A stretch of DNA of 64,000 bases from Corylus avellana. Its lineage: Eukaryota > Streptophyta > Magnoliopsida > Fagales > Betulaceae. Position numbers and translations under genes: made by a program. Positions within the stretch are counted from its first letter, which is position 1, and each line of letters opens with the position of its first letter. Of the stretch, positions 1 through 9,560 are shown piece by piece. The stretch is taken from NCBI RefSeq assembly GCF_901000735.1, contig NC_081548.1:806001-870000 (forward strand), in the 5' to 3' direction. Under the pieces are notes generated by a model. That model worked only from the letters and a program-made list of their open reading frames with translations, was not told the origin of the DNA and did no database searches.

Positions 1-138
1 GCTACTAGCTATTTACGATTTAGCTCCCAATGTTCAAAAAGTAATAAAGGCCTTGTTTGGTAAACAACAAGCCCTTTACAATGCACTGTTCATGATTGGT
101 GAGGAAAAAAATGAGTGTAATAATTAGTATTGAAAAGT

Positions 139-345
139 GATGGGGGTGGCTTCGGCCGCCCCCAACCAGTCCCTAGGGGTGGCCGAAGCCACCCCGTGGC
201 CATAGGAGGTGGTTCGGCCACCTCCCATGGCCAAAAACCAAAATATTAAATTAGTTTTTGGGTTTTGGCCATTGGGGGTGGCCGAACCACCCCCTAAGGC
301 CATGGGGGTGGCTTCCGCCACCTCCATGGCTCAGTTGGGGTGGTC
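139..345. repeat. GC-rich palindromic repeat (GGGGTGGC...GCCACCCC)
   Basis: Short inverted arms such as 'gggtggcttcggcc' and 'ggccgaagccacccc' recur in both orientations, in sharp contrast to the AT-rich surroundings. Related islands lie at about 2130-2205, 2560-2690, 8584-8670 and 27745-27795. The open frames crossing this stretch on both strands come from the repeat and are not genes. Confidence 0.7.
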
Positions 346-999
346 GGCCATCTTAGTTTTTTTAATTTTTAACTTTAATATTTTAATATTTTGTTTTATA
401 TATATTTTTTAAAAATAAATTTTAGTTGGGACACGTGGTGAAATTGTGGTTGTTGGATGACATTGAATGGCTAGGATTTGAGAAAAAACTGATGGGCAAT
501 TTTTGGAAGATTGTAGGGGATCCTGATCCCTCATCCTCACGATTGAAAACCAATCCCATTCAACCTCAAGCTAAAAACCATGGCCGCACATCACTGGCCA
601 GCCCATCGCCGACACTGGAACATGCCGCCATCGCATAGACAAAGACCCACCACCATCGTCCAAGCCGATACCACCGGCCTGATTCGATCTCCACCACCCA
701 TCGGCCAGATTCAAACCCCCTGCCCAGTCCACCACCCAGCCCACCGCCCAGATTCGTATTCCACTTTCTCTGATCAGACACCCACTTTCTCTGTTTTTGA
801 TATATGTTGTTTTTTCTTCTTTTGGTTGCTGAACTTGCTGATCAAGTTTACTTGTCAGTTGTCAATCGAATGATTTGAATTGTATTATAGATTTTACGAT
901 TTGAGTATGCTAAAAAGATAGACTTTTTTGGTGTCCTTTCTACGCAAGATTGTTGTGACCCATGTTCTGAGTTTTGAAGGATGGGTGTTGGAATTGGCT

Positions 1000-2120
1000 T
1001 GCCTGCCAAGTGCCAACTGATTATGGTTAACATCCATAGCCAAAAGGTTAATGCAATTTGACATTGACTAAGTCAAATGAACTAAGTCTCTGCAGCAACT
1101 CTGGGAGTTCTCACTAAAATCAACCAATTTTAGAACAAAAAAACTCCAATATCCCCCAAGAGCTTTCCGGATAACCGGTTCTTGCTTAAATTTATTGCTT
1201 TCAAGTCATAGAAAGCTTCAATTAGGGGTAGGCAGATTAATCGGTTATCGATTACCGGTCGTGTACCGGTTTCGACCAAACCAATATTAACCGCAACCGA
1301 TATACCGATATTCTTATCGGTTAAATTTTCTATACCAGTATGCTTATCGGTCTGGTTAGAAATTTTATATCGGTTAACCATTTAACCGATATAAATTGTT
1401 AAGTAGGGATGCCAGAACGACGTAGTTTTGAGATTATATATATACCTATGTAACCTTATCTGAATTTGGGTTTGGGTAGGTTCGGATTTTTTTTAGTGAT
1501 GGCATTGGACGGGATTTCTTTGCCTTTGGTGAAAGCATTTTTCATTAACTAGTTTTGTTAGTCTAATTAGCATTTATTATGTTAATTAGTCCATTTGCTT
1601 TGGAAAAATGTATTTTATAATATAAAAAAAAGTTGTGGTGGATCAATATAAAAAAGCTTCAATTTTTAGCAAAAAAAAAACAAATATTTGGGCCCCAACA
1701 AAAAGTATTTGGGCTCTCAAAAGTTAAAAGAACTCATTTTTTGCCCAACAAAATAAATCAATATAAAACCGTTAACCGTGTGCCGTTATAATCGATAATT
1801 TCGGTTAAAATTCTTATTGGTCCGATATCAGTTAATAAATCGTTTAATCGAAAATTATCGGTTAATAACCGATAAGAGCCAAAACGGGACCGTTTTGACT
1901 GATACTCAGGCCTAGCTTCAATTCCTTCTTGAACACTCCTTCCAGCAAATTATCAGGCAAACCAAGCACCTGATGCCCCAATAAAAACCATATTCCAACT
2001 GGCAATTTCTTAGAAAATTTCCAATAAGATTGTTTCTGGCAAAAATTTTCTTAGAAACCACTCTCGACGATCCACATTTTTGAAAAAGGCCATCTGGGAT
2101 CGACCTATAGAATCTGGCGG
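1000..2120 (-). pseudogene. LRR receptor-kinase fragment, split by a transposon
   Basis: Read on the minus strand, the pieces spell LRR-kinase sequence in shifting frames. 'SIPDGLFQKCGS' lies near 2090, an LPxGIWF-like piece near 1990, 'FYDLKAINLSKNRLSG' near 1170-1215, and 'CINLLAMDVNHN'-like words further down. This order and wording resemble the ectodomain of the PXC2-type LRR receptor-kinase group (family recognised from memory, not searched). Several frameshifts and stops break it. The hAT-like element at 1223-1914 sits inside it. There is no kinase domain, so it is a captured dead fragment. Confidence 0.6.
1223..1914. mobile_element. Non-autonomous hAT-like element, 692 bp, 8-bp TSD
   Basis: The element begins TAGGGGTAGGC and ends ...ACTCAGGCCTA. 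It is flanked on both sides by the 8-bp direct repeat GCTTCAAT (1215-1222 and 1915-1922). The paralogous locus at 11401-11408 has a single GCTTCAAT with no insertion, which is an empty site. Subterminal regions are rich in 'accggt', 'ggttaa' and 'taaccgat' words on both strands, as expected for hAT subterminal binding motifs. No coding capacity is seen. Confidence 0.85.
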
Positions 2121-2545
2121 TGGGATGGATGGCGTGGTGGGGGTGGCCGCCCAGCCACCCTCGTAGGCCTGTGGGTGGCAACCTAGCCACCCCCTAAACC
2201 ACCGTTTTTAAATTAATTTTTAAATTTCTTTTTTCTCAAAATGACGTCGTTTTAGGGGCATTTTTTTAATTGATTTTTTTTTTTTTCTCAAAATGGCATT
2301 TTAATAACTTAACCTTGCCAAAACAACTCGTATTGAATTTTCCATCCTATTTGACGTTAATGACTAATAAAGTGGCCAAATTGCAATTGTTTGGTAGTTT
2401 GGGTGACTACTTTATTACTTTTTGAACATTATGAGGTTAAATCATAAATGACTGGTAGTTTGGGGGGTTAAATTATATTTTTTCCAATTTTTTTTATCGC
2501 GTAAAAAAATAAAATAATTCAATTATTTGTTTTGTGGTTGATATA

Positions 2546-2700
2546 TATATTGGTTGTGTGGCTATCCTAAGTGGAGGATGGGTAGCCGCACAGCCATCCC
2601 TATCTGGTTGGGGTGGCCGCGCAGCCACCACAACAGGCCAAGGGTGATCATGTGGCCACCTCTCTCCTCCATTGAGGGTGGCTTCGCAATCACTTTAATT
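2546..2700. repeat. GC-rich palindromic repeat island
   Basis: Repeated 'ggtagccgcacagcc' and 'ggggtggccgcgcagccacc' style inverted words follow the right end of the composite element. They belong to the same compositional class as the island at 139-345. No gene is seen. The stretch from 2700 to 3087 is AT-rich with nothing recognisable. Confidence 0.5.
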
Positions 2701-3087
2701 TTCTTTTTTTCTTTTTAAAATTTTTATAAGTAATGCTATATATTTGTTTGGGTTTCTCAAAATAAGTAAGTGTACTCTATAGGAAACATTTTTTTCAAAT
2801 GTGGAACCCAACCCTTAAAACACTTATCACCTTATGTCGCATAAAAACACTTTTTCAAACCAAAAACACAAAATGATTATTCAAATGCGTTAACAACCAT
2901 AACTATAATCTTTCTTTTAGAAGCTACTTGTACTCTAAGGAAACATCTTTCTTTGCTTTCTCACATGTATTTTGATCACATGTCAGTTTAAGAGACCGAG
3001 TTTAAAGAATTTATTCTAGCCCGGTTTAAAGAAAAACTTTGTCCTTTGCATACAATAAATCATCCTAATCCTTTGTTCCTTGTGCAG

Positions 3088-3159
3088 GCCATTGCCTACA
3101 TTGGAGGTGTTCTTTTTCTCGTCTTTGCTGCAGGAACATTGATTGAGATAATAACTTAG
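3088..3159 (+). pseudogene. Orphan terminal exon of an unrecognised membrane protein
   Basis: An acceptor-like 'ccttgtgcag' at 3078-3087 is followed by 23 codons and TAG. The translation is strongly hydrophobic, beginning AIAYIGGVLFLVF and ending IEIIT, like a final transmembrane helix. A-rich, UTR-like sequence follows. No upstream exon is visible. I do not recognise the family. It may be a relic of a displaced gene or a chance frame. Confidence 0.3.
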
Positions 3160-3476
3160 AGATTAAAAAAAAAAAAACCTTCTACTTGAATCTGAAATTA
3201 GAATTTGTGCTTCTTTTCTTTTTTTATTTTTTATTTTATTTTATTTTATTTTTTAAAACTCATGGAACACCGATTCCTTCTATTTCCATTCGAGAAGTGT
3301 GATTATTGTACTTGTCTTAATTAATCGTATGTAATCATTTTGATAATGGCTCCCTTCATGGATTACTTTTACACCAAGTTGAATACATTCTGTTTGAATA
3401 CTATGAGAATATCTTGGCTACTCTGCACCATATGATGGTCTTCGAGCTAAAAGCCTAAACAGCCTGCATTGTTGTT

Positions 3477-3503
3477 TATATATATATATATATATATATA
3501 TAT
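3477..3503. repeat. (TA)n microsatellite
   Basis: About 13 uninterrupted TA units. Confidence 0.95.
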
Positions 3504-3566
3504 GCGTTTATTCGACTTAAACTCAATACGCAATATTTAGAGCTAACAATCTTTGATACGACTCGT

Positions 3567-3704
3567 GTGTTAGAATATATGATTAGATTTGATTTGAATA
3601 CAAACAAATCTAATTACCTAAAGGTAGGAAGAGATTATAATTGAATCTAAAATCAATTACAATTATATTTGAATACAATCAAATTTGATCATATATTTTA
3701 ACAC
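3567..3704. mobile_element. Fold-back MITE, about 138 bp
   Basis: The left arm starts GTGTTAGAATATATGAT. The right arm ends ATCATATATTTTAACAC, its near-perfect inverse complement. The pairing continues inward through AGATTTGATTTGAATAC against the matching right-arm words. It is small, AT-rich and non-coding, as expected of a MITE. The superfamily is not resolved. Confidence 0.65.
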
Positions 3705-3743
3705 CGCAAACTCAATACGCAAACACAAATTTTATTTTTTAAA

Positions 3744-3880
3744 TTACATTTATAATAGGCGAAGTACAAGCTGATTACAAAGTCTCTTGCTATAAGTGCA
3801 CTGTTGCAAATGATAACGTGAAAAAACTCTACTACGAAATCATGTTAGAATAAGTAAGATGATGAAATAAAGGGGGTGAA
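3744..3880 (+). pseudogene. Relic of an NPF gene 3' end and 3' UTR
   Basis: 'TTACATTTATAATAGGC' matches the last codons (SYIYNR) of the NPF genes in this array. The downstream words 'cttgctataagtgcactgttgcaaatgataa' (split here as cttgctataagtgcac / tgttgcaaatgataa) and 'atgttagaataag...atgatgaaataaa' match the 3' UTR of gene 2 at 15350-15440. The upstream coding part has been lost; the fold-back MITE at 3567-3704 and AT-rich DNA precede it. This implies a former NPF copy to the left of gene 1. Confidence 0.7.
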
Positions 3881-4980
3881 AAAGAATAAATAACACAAAT
3901 GAAATTGACCTTGTTTCCTAATGAGGAGTGGCGTGACTAATCAATTATATTGCGTGTCAATCGATAATTGGTTGTGATGTTGATATATACGTATTTAGCC
4001 ATTTTCATTAAACAGCTATATTGTAGAGATCATTTTGAACATATAGCTTATCTCATTGATCTCCAAGATGCTTTTAATAATAGTGAAAAAAAAAAAATGA
4101 TCACAATATTTAATTAAAATGGACACAACGTTAATACTTTGTGTTAAAAAGGCTATTGCATAGGGGTTGACCTTTAAAAAGGATGAAATAATAAATTTAA
4201 CCAAAATCTTTCGAAATAACCATTAAAAATCAGATTTGTACTTTATAAAACTGACATTAAAAAAAAAAAACTGAAGATTTCCTGTTATTTATTATTGATA
4301 GACTTTTCCTTTTTATTTTTTATTTTATTTTTATGGTTAGTTACTTAGTTTTCTTTTTTCTTTTTTTTTTTTACTGATTAATAATTATAAATGATAAATT
4401 TAGTTTTTCAATTGTAAAAGTAAGGGTATTTTCGAAGATTTTAGTCAAATTTTATTTTTCTATTCAGTTTAATTATTAACGGAGTGGCCTTTTTGCCACA
4501 AGTGTGTCTAAGTGACAAACTTGTTGGTTCGTGAGACTCCTTTTTTTTTTTTTTTTTTTTTTAATGAAAATAACTAGTAACTCAAAGGACTTTAACCCAA
4601 AATTATAATTGTCAGTTCGCGATCGGAATTGGCAGCATTTTTATGCCTGATTGCAAGTGCTCGGCCAACAAATTTAGACTTGTTTGGATATATGAGTCAA
4701 TTAATTAAAAGTTTTTTTTAATTGCTTACTACAGACAATTTTTGACACACTTCACAAATTTAATACAAAATTATCGGATTATAATTAAGTGGTTTAACAT
4801 ATTTAATTAAATATGTCCGATTAGAATTGACCTATATAATCTTAACTCTATACTTTAACACTATTCAAACCTAACTATCGTTATTGAAGGTTAATAATTT
4901 TCAATATCAACTGTTTCAAAAAAAAATTTCAATATTCACCAAACACAAAAGTACTAGTGAGTACACACTTAATTTGTTTC
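3881..4980. other. AT-rich intergenic DNA
   Basis: Poly-A/T tracts (for example 4540-4562) and low-complexity AT sequence. No supported gene, RNA or intact repeat is seen. Confidence 0.6.
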
Positions 4981-4989
4981 TTTTTTTTA

Positions 4990-5462
4990 GGGAAAAATAT
5001 AAAAAAAAGCCTTCCAAACTACCAGTCGTTTTCGATTTAGCCCTCTAATGTTTTAAAAGTGATAAACTAACCCCCTAAACTACCAAACTATTACATTTTG
5101 GTCACTCTGTTAGTCAAAACCGTCAGTTTGAACGGAAATTGAAAAATGACGTCGTTTTGTTGGGGGCTACTTTATCACTTTCTGAATATTATGGGGCTAA
5201 AATGAAAACGGCTGGTAGTTTGGGGGGCTTTTTTATATTTTTCCCAATTTTTTTTTTTTTTTTCATAAAAGGGCATTGTAGTAACTTACCCCATAACAAA
5301 ACGACGTAGTTTTCAGTTTCGGTCCAAACTGACGGTTTTGACTAACGGAGTTGCCAAAATGTAATAATTTGATAGTTTGAGAGGCTACTTTATCACTTTT
5401 AAAATATTAGATGGCTAAATCAAAAACGACTGAAAGCTTGGGAGGCTTTTTATATTTTTTCC
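4990..5462. mobile_element. Mutator-like MITE, 473 bp, 9-bp TSD, upstream of gene 1
   Basis: It begins GGGAAAAATATAAAAAAAAG and ends CTTTTTATATTTTTTCC. It is flanked by the 9-bp direct repeat TTTTTTTTA (4981-4989 and 5463-5471). Inverted terminal arms contain 'ccaaactaccagtcgttttc' and its complement, plus 'gacgtcgtttt' cores. An inner terminal-repeat copy at about 5160-5250 gives a nested structure. It is the reverse-complement relative of the element at 9561-10026. Its right end stops 85 bp before the gene 1 ATG, so its terminal TATATTTT may lie in the core promoter. The T-rich TSD is weakly informative alone, but the boundary pairing is good. Confidence 0.75.
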
Positions 5463-5547
5463 TTTTTTTTATTAAATTGTTGTTGCAGAGTAGAACTCAC
5501 GGTACTCGCCTACAAAGCGACCAACAAATTAAATTCTCGAAAGCAAA

Positions 5548-7522
5548 ATGGCCACCATCGAAACACCACTGCTATTGGACCCCGTCGGTGGTGTCGTCGA
5601 CTACAAAGGCCGTCCGGTCCTCCGATCAAACTCTAGCGGTTGGAGGTCCGCATCTTTCATCATCGGTAAGTTAACAACAGGCCCACCGGCCCCATGCATG
5701 CATGAGCATATGTAAATGAGGAATGAAAATTTTACTACTTTTGATTGTCATAGGTGTGGAAGTGGCGGAGCGGTTTGCGTATTGTGGGATCAGCTGCAAC
5801 CTTATAATATATTTGACGGGGCAGCTGGGGCAGTCAACGGCCACCGCGGCCGAGAACGTCAACGCGTGGATCGGCACGGCGGCGCTGCTTCCTCTTTTGG
5901 GTGCGTTTCTGGCCGATTCGTTTCTGGGCCGCTACCGCACTATTGTCATTGCTTCTCTCATCTACATTCTCGTAATGTTCACCCCTCTCTCTCTCTCTCT
6001 TTCTCTCAATTAAGTTGCTGCTACACATGAAAATTGAAAATTCCTCTGCTAATCTATCTTTGAATTGAAAAACAGGGACTGGGGTTGTTGACTCTGTCGG
6101 CTATGCTTCCTTCTCTAAGCACTTCTTCTGACAACTTAGACACCAAAATCGTACTGGGTTCTTCAAATCAGCTCCAAGAAATCTTATTCTTTGCATCTCT
6201 GTATATAGTAGCTGTTGGGCATGGGGGGCACAAGCCTTGTGTTCAGGCTTTTGGGGCGGATCAGTTTGATGGGCAAGATCCAGACGAGTGCAGAGCCAAA
6301 AGCTCATTCTTCAATTGGTGGTTCTTTGGTGTATGTGCGGGTGGCGCAGTAACAACAGCGATAATGAGCTATATACAAGACAACCTTAGCTGGGGCCTAG
6401 GATTTGGAATCCCCTGTATTGTGATGATCTTTGCTTTGGGCGTCTTTTTGGTTGGCACTAGGACTTATCGGTATAGTGAGAAAGGGAAGGAGAAAAGCGC
6501 ATTTGTGAGAATTGGTCGTGTGTTTGTTGCCGCACTGATGAACTGGCGGACCACCGCTTCCACTGTAGCTACTGAAGAGGAGGAAGTTTGTAGAGCCCTC
6601 CCGCACCATAATAGCTGCCAACAATTCAAGTAAGATAACTATTTAATCAAACTGGGATATAAACTCCAGTTGCAGAGCGATTTTGATCCTCTATGCATGT
6701 TGCAGGTTCCTCAACAAAGCCTTGCTGTCTTCAGATGCTTCAAAAGAAGAAGGCGAGGTTTGTACCGTCAATGAGGTTGAAGAAGCAAAGGCAGCTCTTA
6801 GGCTTGTTCCAATTTGGGCAACGAGTTTGGGATACAGCATTGTGTTTGCGCAAACCTCAACTTTCTTTACAAAACAAGGGGCTACCATGGACAGAACAAT
6901 TTTTCCGGGCTTTGACATACCAGCTGCTGCGCTACAATGCTTTATTGGACTAACTATTGTACTCTTCATTCCAGTTTATGATTGCATTCTTGTTCCTACA
7001 GCAAGAGCTTTCACCAGGAAGCCTAATGGCATCACAATGCTGCAGAGAATTGGAACTGGGATGGTTATATCTGTCATCAGCATGGTTGTTGCAGCTCTAA
7101 TTGAGATGAAAAGGCTCAAAACAGCTCAAAAGTATGGGCTGGTTGATATGCCGGATGTGACCATTCCAATGAGTATTTGGTGGTTAGTTCCTCAATATGT
7201 TTTGTGTGGAATTGCTGATGCTTTCACCTTGGTTGGTCAACAAGAATTCTTCTATGATCAGGTCCCAGTTGAACTGAGGAGTGTGGGTATCGCCCTCTAT
7301 CTCTGTACTATTGGTGTTGGGAGTTTTTTAAGCAGCTTTCTTGTTTCCATAATTGAGGAAGCAACTAGCAAGGATGGCCAAGATAGTTGGTTTGCTGATA
7401 ATCTGAACAAGGCACATCTTGACTATTTTTATTTGGTGCTTGCTGGAATCAGTGTAGTTGCATTCGTTGCATACTTGTATTTTGCAAGATCTTACATTTA
7501 TAATAGGCAAATTACGAGGTGA
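5548..7522 (+). CDS. NPF gene 1: NRT1/PTR-family (NPF5-type) transporter
   Basis: Exons 5548-5665, 5754-5971, 6076-6629 and 6706-7522 join with GT-AG introns of 88, 104 and 76 bp into 568 codons plus TGA. The ATG gives [15 protein letters not shown], homologous to the other copies. The product is a 12-TM MFS/POT-type proton-coupled carrier. Visible features are E42-x-x-E45-R46 in TM1 (proton-coupling motif of the family), [17 protein letters not shown] after TM4, a hydrophilic central loop around WRTT...HHNS, and TM7 with [19 protein letters not shown]. The position matching nitrate-binding His356 of NRT1.1 appears to be Phe344, as in most NPFs, so the substrate is open. The residue after FAY in TM1 is Cys (FAYCGISCN), which differs from the usual Tyr. 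It has the shortest introns of the array. Closest family memory is Arabidopsis NPF5.10-5.16, some of which act at the tonoplast. Confidence 0.93.
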
Positions 7523-8107
7523 ATACAAATTCCCTTGTCGTAAGTGCATTGTTATAATAGTTTAGAAGCCATGTTAGAATGGTTTCAATGATATGTTAAA
7601 AAAATCTTAAAAACAAATGAGACCTGCTATACTTAATACAAGATGAATATTACATATTATTCTCTCAACCCCATTTTTTTTTTTTTTCCTAAGAGCTTCT
7701 CTTCGTTTATTCATCTTCTCTTTTGCATGAATACTCTTTCTGAAAGTATAGCAATTAATGTCAATGTGATTGATATCCAAACAGAGGAAATTTATTATAT
7801 TTAAAAAAAGAAAAAAGAAAGTAGAGAGTCTTCGTTACAATATAATTAATAGCATTATTAGTACAAAAGCGTTGTAAACAGTTCAAAAAATAAATAATAA
7901 TAATAAATAAATAGCGTTGTAAAGGTTTCATAGTCTCGTGTTTGGTGGTAGTAGAGAAGAATATTATTACAAAAAGTGACATTTTCGTCGATGGGGGCAG
8001 TAATTCAACCTTGTCAATCAGCACAAGCAAACGTAATAACAAAACATGGAAAAAAGAGTTGTGTACGAAATATATTTACGTTGGTGTCAATTAATGTCAA
8101 AGAAGAA
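7523..8107. other. Gene 1 3' flank and relic promoter
   Basis: 7523-7600 resembles the gene 2 3' UTR ('gtaagtgcattgt', 'ccatgttagaatggtt'). About 7985-8070 ('gatgggggcagtaattcaacc', 'caaacgtaataacaaaac', 'gttgtgtacgaaatat') matches the 5' flanks of genes 3 and 4, so it belonged to the NPF copy whose exon 1 relic follows. The rest is AT-rich. Confidence 0.65.
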
Positions 8108-8236
8108 ATGGCCATCTATACGATCGAGGCCCTAACTGCTATTAGACACTGTCGATGGTGCCGTTGACTACAAAGGCCGTCCGGTCCTCCGATCCAGCTC
8201 CGGCAGTTGGAGATCCGCATCTTTTATCATATATAG
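8108..8236 (+). pseudogene. NPF exon-1 relic
   Basis: This is homologous to exon 1 of genes 3-4, from ATGGCCATCT through the shared '...gccgttgactacaaaggccg' word to the conserved donor 'aggtaacactcgcaccgaa'. A one-base insertion near 8130 ('gccctaactgct' against 'gccccactgct') breaks the frame, giving a stop within about 20 codons. A 4-bp 'atat' duplication sits just before the donor. No exons 2-4 follow. Transposon DNA begins about 90 bp into the former intron 1. Confidence 0.85.
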
Positions 8237-8325
8237 GTAACACTCGCACCGAATCCAACGTGATTTGTTTTTTTTTTTTTTTTTAGCATGACTATTAATA
8301 CTCTTTAAAAAATAGTAAAAAGTAA

Positions 8326-9551
8326 GGGAAAAATATTTTTTAGACCCCTAAACTACTAGTCATTTTTATTTTAGCTCATAATGCTCAAAAAGTGATAAAA
8401 TAGCCTTCAAAATTACTAAACAGTTGCAATTTGGTCTCTTTGTTAGTCAACACTGTGAAATTGGATGAAAAATACAAAACAATGTCGTTTTGGTGAAGTT
8501 AAGTTACTAAAATGTCCTTTTGGAAAAAAAAAAAAATTAAAAATGCACCCCAAAAAAGCAAAAACCCTAAAGTTTAGGCCTTTAGGGGTGGCTCGCCAGC
8601 CACCCCATGGCCTATGAGGTGGCTCGCTAGCCGCCCCATAGGCCATGGGGGAGTGGCTGGCAAGCCACCCCGTCTACAGTCTCTTCCTCTACTGCGGAGA
8701 TGTCATTGCTGAAATTTGTCAAAAATGCATGGTCCACGCAATTCGGGAGCTGGCCAGTAAATGTTCAACGGAAAAGATGGCGGTTATCTGGTACGACGAG
8801 TGCATAGTACGCTACTCCAACGAGTCTATCTTCTCCACCGTGACCGTAAGACCTAGAATTCACATGTGGAACACACAGAACATCACCGAGCAGGACCTAT
8901 TCAACCAGCTATTGAACAAAACACTAACCCAACTAACAACTGAGGCTTCCAACTTTCCGATTGGTGTTAAGAAGTTTGGGACTAAGGAAGTGAATTTTTC
9001 CCAGTTTCAAAATCTGTACAACTTTCTACAGTGCATGCCAGACTTGTCCAGCGCCGACTACAATAGTTGTCTTCAGGAAACCGTCTTCCTATATATTCTA
9101 GTGGAAAACAAGGGGGAAGAGTTCTCTTCCCTAGTTGTAATGTTAGGTACGAGTTGTACCAATTCTATAATGAATCCACAACGCCTGCACCAGGCCTTGC
9201 ACCTCCACCGACAGGCTCCGTAGCTGGATCAAAAGGTAATTAAAGTGGACCGCTCATTTCACTGCTTTCATTTTTTTCATTATTATTATTTTTTTCTTCC
9301 ACTCAAAATGATGTCGTTTTGGGGGGGCATTTTTTTAATTGATTTTTTTTTTCCAAAAGGGCATTTTAGTAACTTAACCTTGCCAAAACAACGTAGTTTT
9401 GAATTTTTCATCATATTTGACGGTAATGACTAACAGAGTGACCAAATTGCAACTGTTTGGCTGTTTGAGGGTTACTTTATCACTTTTTGAATATTAGGAG
9501 AACTAAAACGAAAATAGCTGGTAGTTTAGTGGGCTTTTTTATATTTTTTCC
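8326..9551. mobile_element. Pack-MULE-like element carrying a CRK fragment, 1226 bp
   Basis: The left terminus GGGAAAAATATTTTTTAG and right terminus TTTTTTATATTTTTTCC lie in long (about 220-240 bp) imperfect inverted repeats (8326-8560 and 9310-9551). The 9-bp direct repeat AAAAAGTAA flanks it at 8317-8325 and 9552-9560. Long TIRs plus a 9-bp TSD are the hallmark of Mutator-like elements. The interior holds a GC-rich palindrome (8584-8670) and a receptor-kinase ectodomain fragment, with no transposase. The right TSD is shared with the adjacent element at 9561-10026. Confidence 0.82.
8670..9235 (+). pseudogene. Captured cysteine-rich receptor-kinase (DUF26/Gnk2) fragment
   Basis: A 192-codon open frame (8645-9223) starts in repeat sequence and then reads as the end of one DUF26 domain and most of a second. 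The first shows CGDVIAEICQKC (C-x8-C-x2-C), then IWYDECIVRYSN. The second shows [16 protein letters not shown], where the middle Cys of the motif is Tyr. Near 9085-9095 the frame shifts. The correct family sequence continues in another frame ([16 protein letters not shown], then a Pro-rich linker) up to 'tcaaaag|gtaat' at 9235, which looks like the original exon 1 donor before the TM exon. The source was a CRK or CRRSP gene. No signal peptide, TM or kinase remains. The capture is clear, and function as a protein is unlikely. Confidence 0.82.
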
Positions 9552-9560
9552 AAAAAGTAA

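Larger units (their letters stand above)
1..2485. mobile_element. Mutator-like composite element, left end outside window
   Basis: The sequence is colinear with the complete element at 10057-11916. Both begin their visible homology with the terminal-repeat words 'ctagctatttacgatttagc' and end in '...aaattatattttttcc'. The right terminal repeat is about 2290-2485. The interior holds a proline-rich open stretch (580-870, not recognised) and a degraded LRR-kinase fragment on the minus strand. Differences from the sister copy are GC-rich palindromic DNA at 139-345 and a hAT-like insertion at 1223-1914. Homology to the sister locus runs about 60 bp past the element's right end. The two copies therefore probably arose by segmental duplication rather than by two transpositions. 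No transposase is visible. Confidence 0.6.

Noticed and set aside
124..412. Overlapping ORFs on both strands (about 67 codons each)
   Set aside because: They arise from the GC-rich palindromic repeat, with no family resemblance and mirror coding on both strands.
580..873. Proline-rich ORF (MAAHHWPAHRRHWN...), also at 10682
   Set aside because: Conserved between the two sister elements only because they are duplicates. Composition-driven, with an unrecognised origin, so not called a gene.
6101..6969. Minus-strand ORFs within NPF exons (and equivalents in every copy)
   Set aside because: Antisense shadows of the conserved coding exons. They recur in each paralog with the same boundaries and no independent features.
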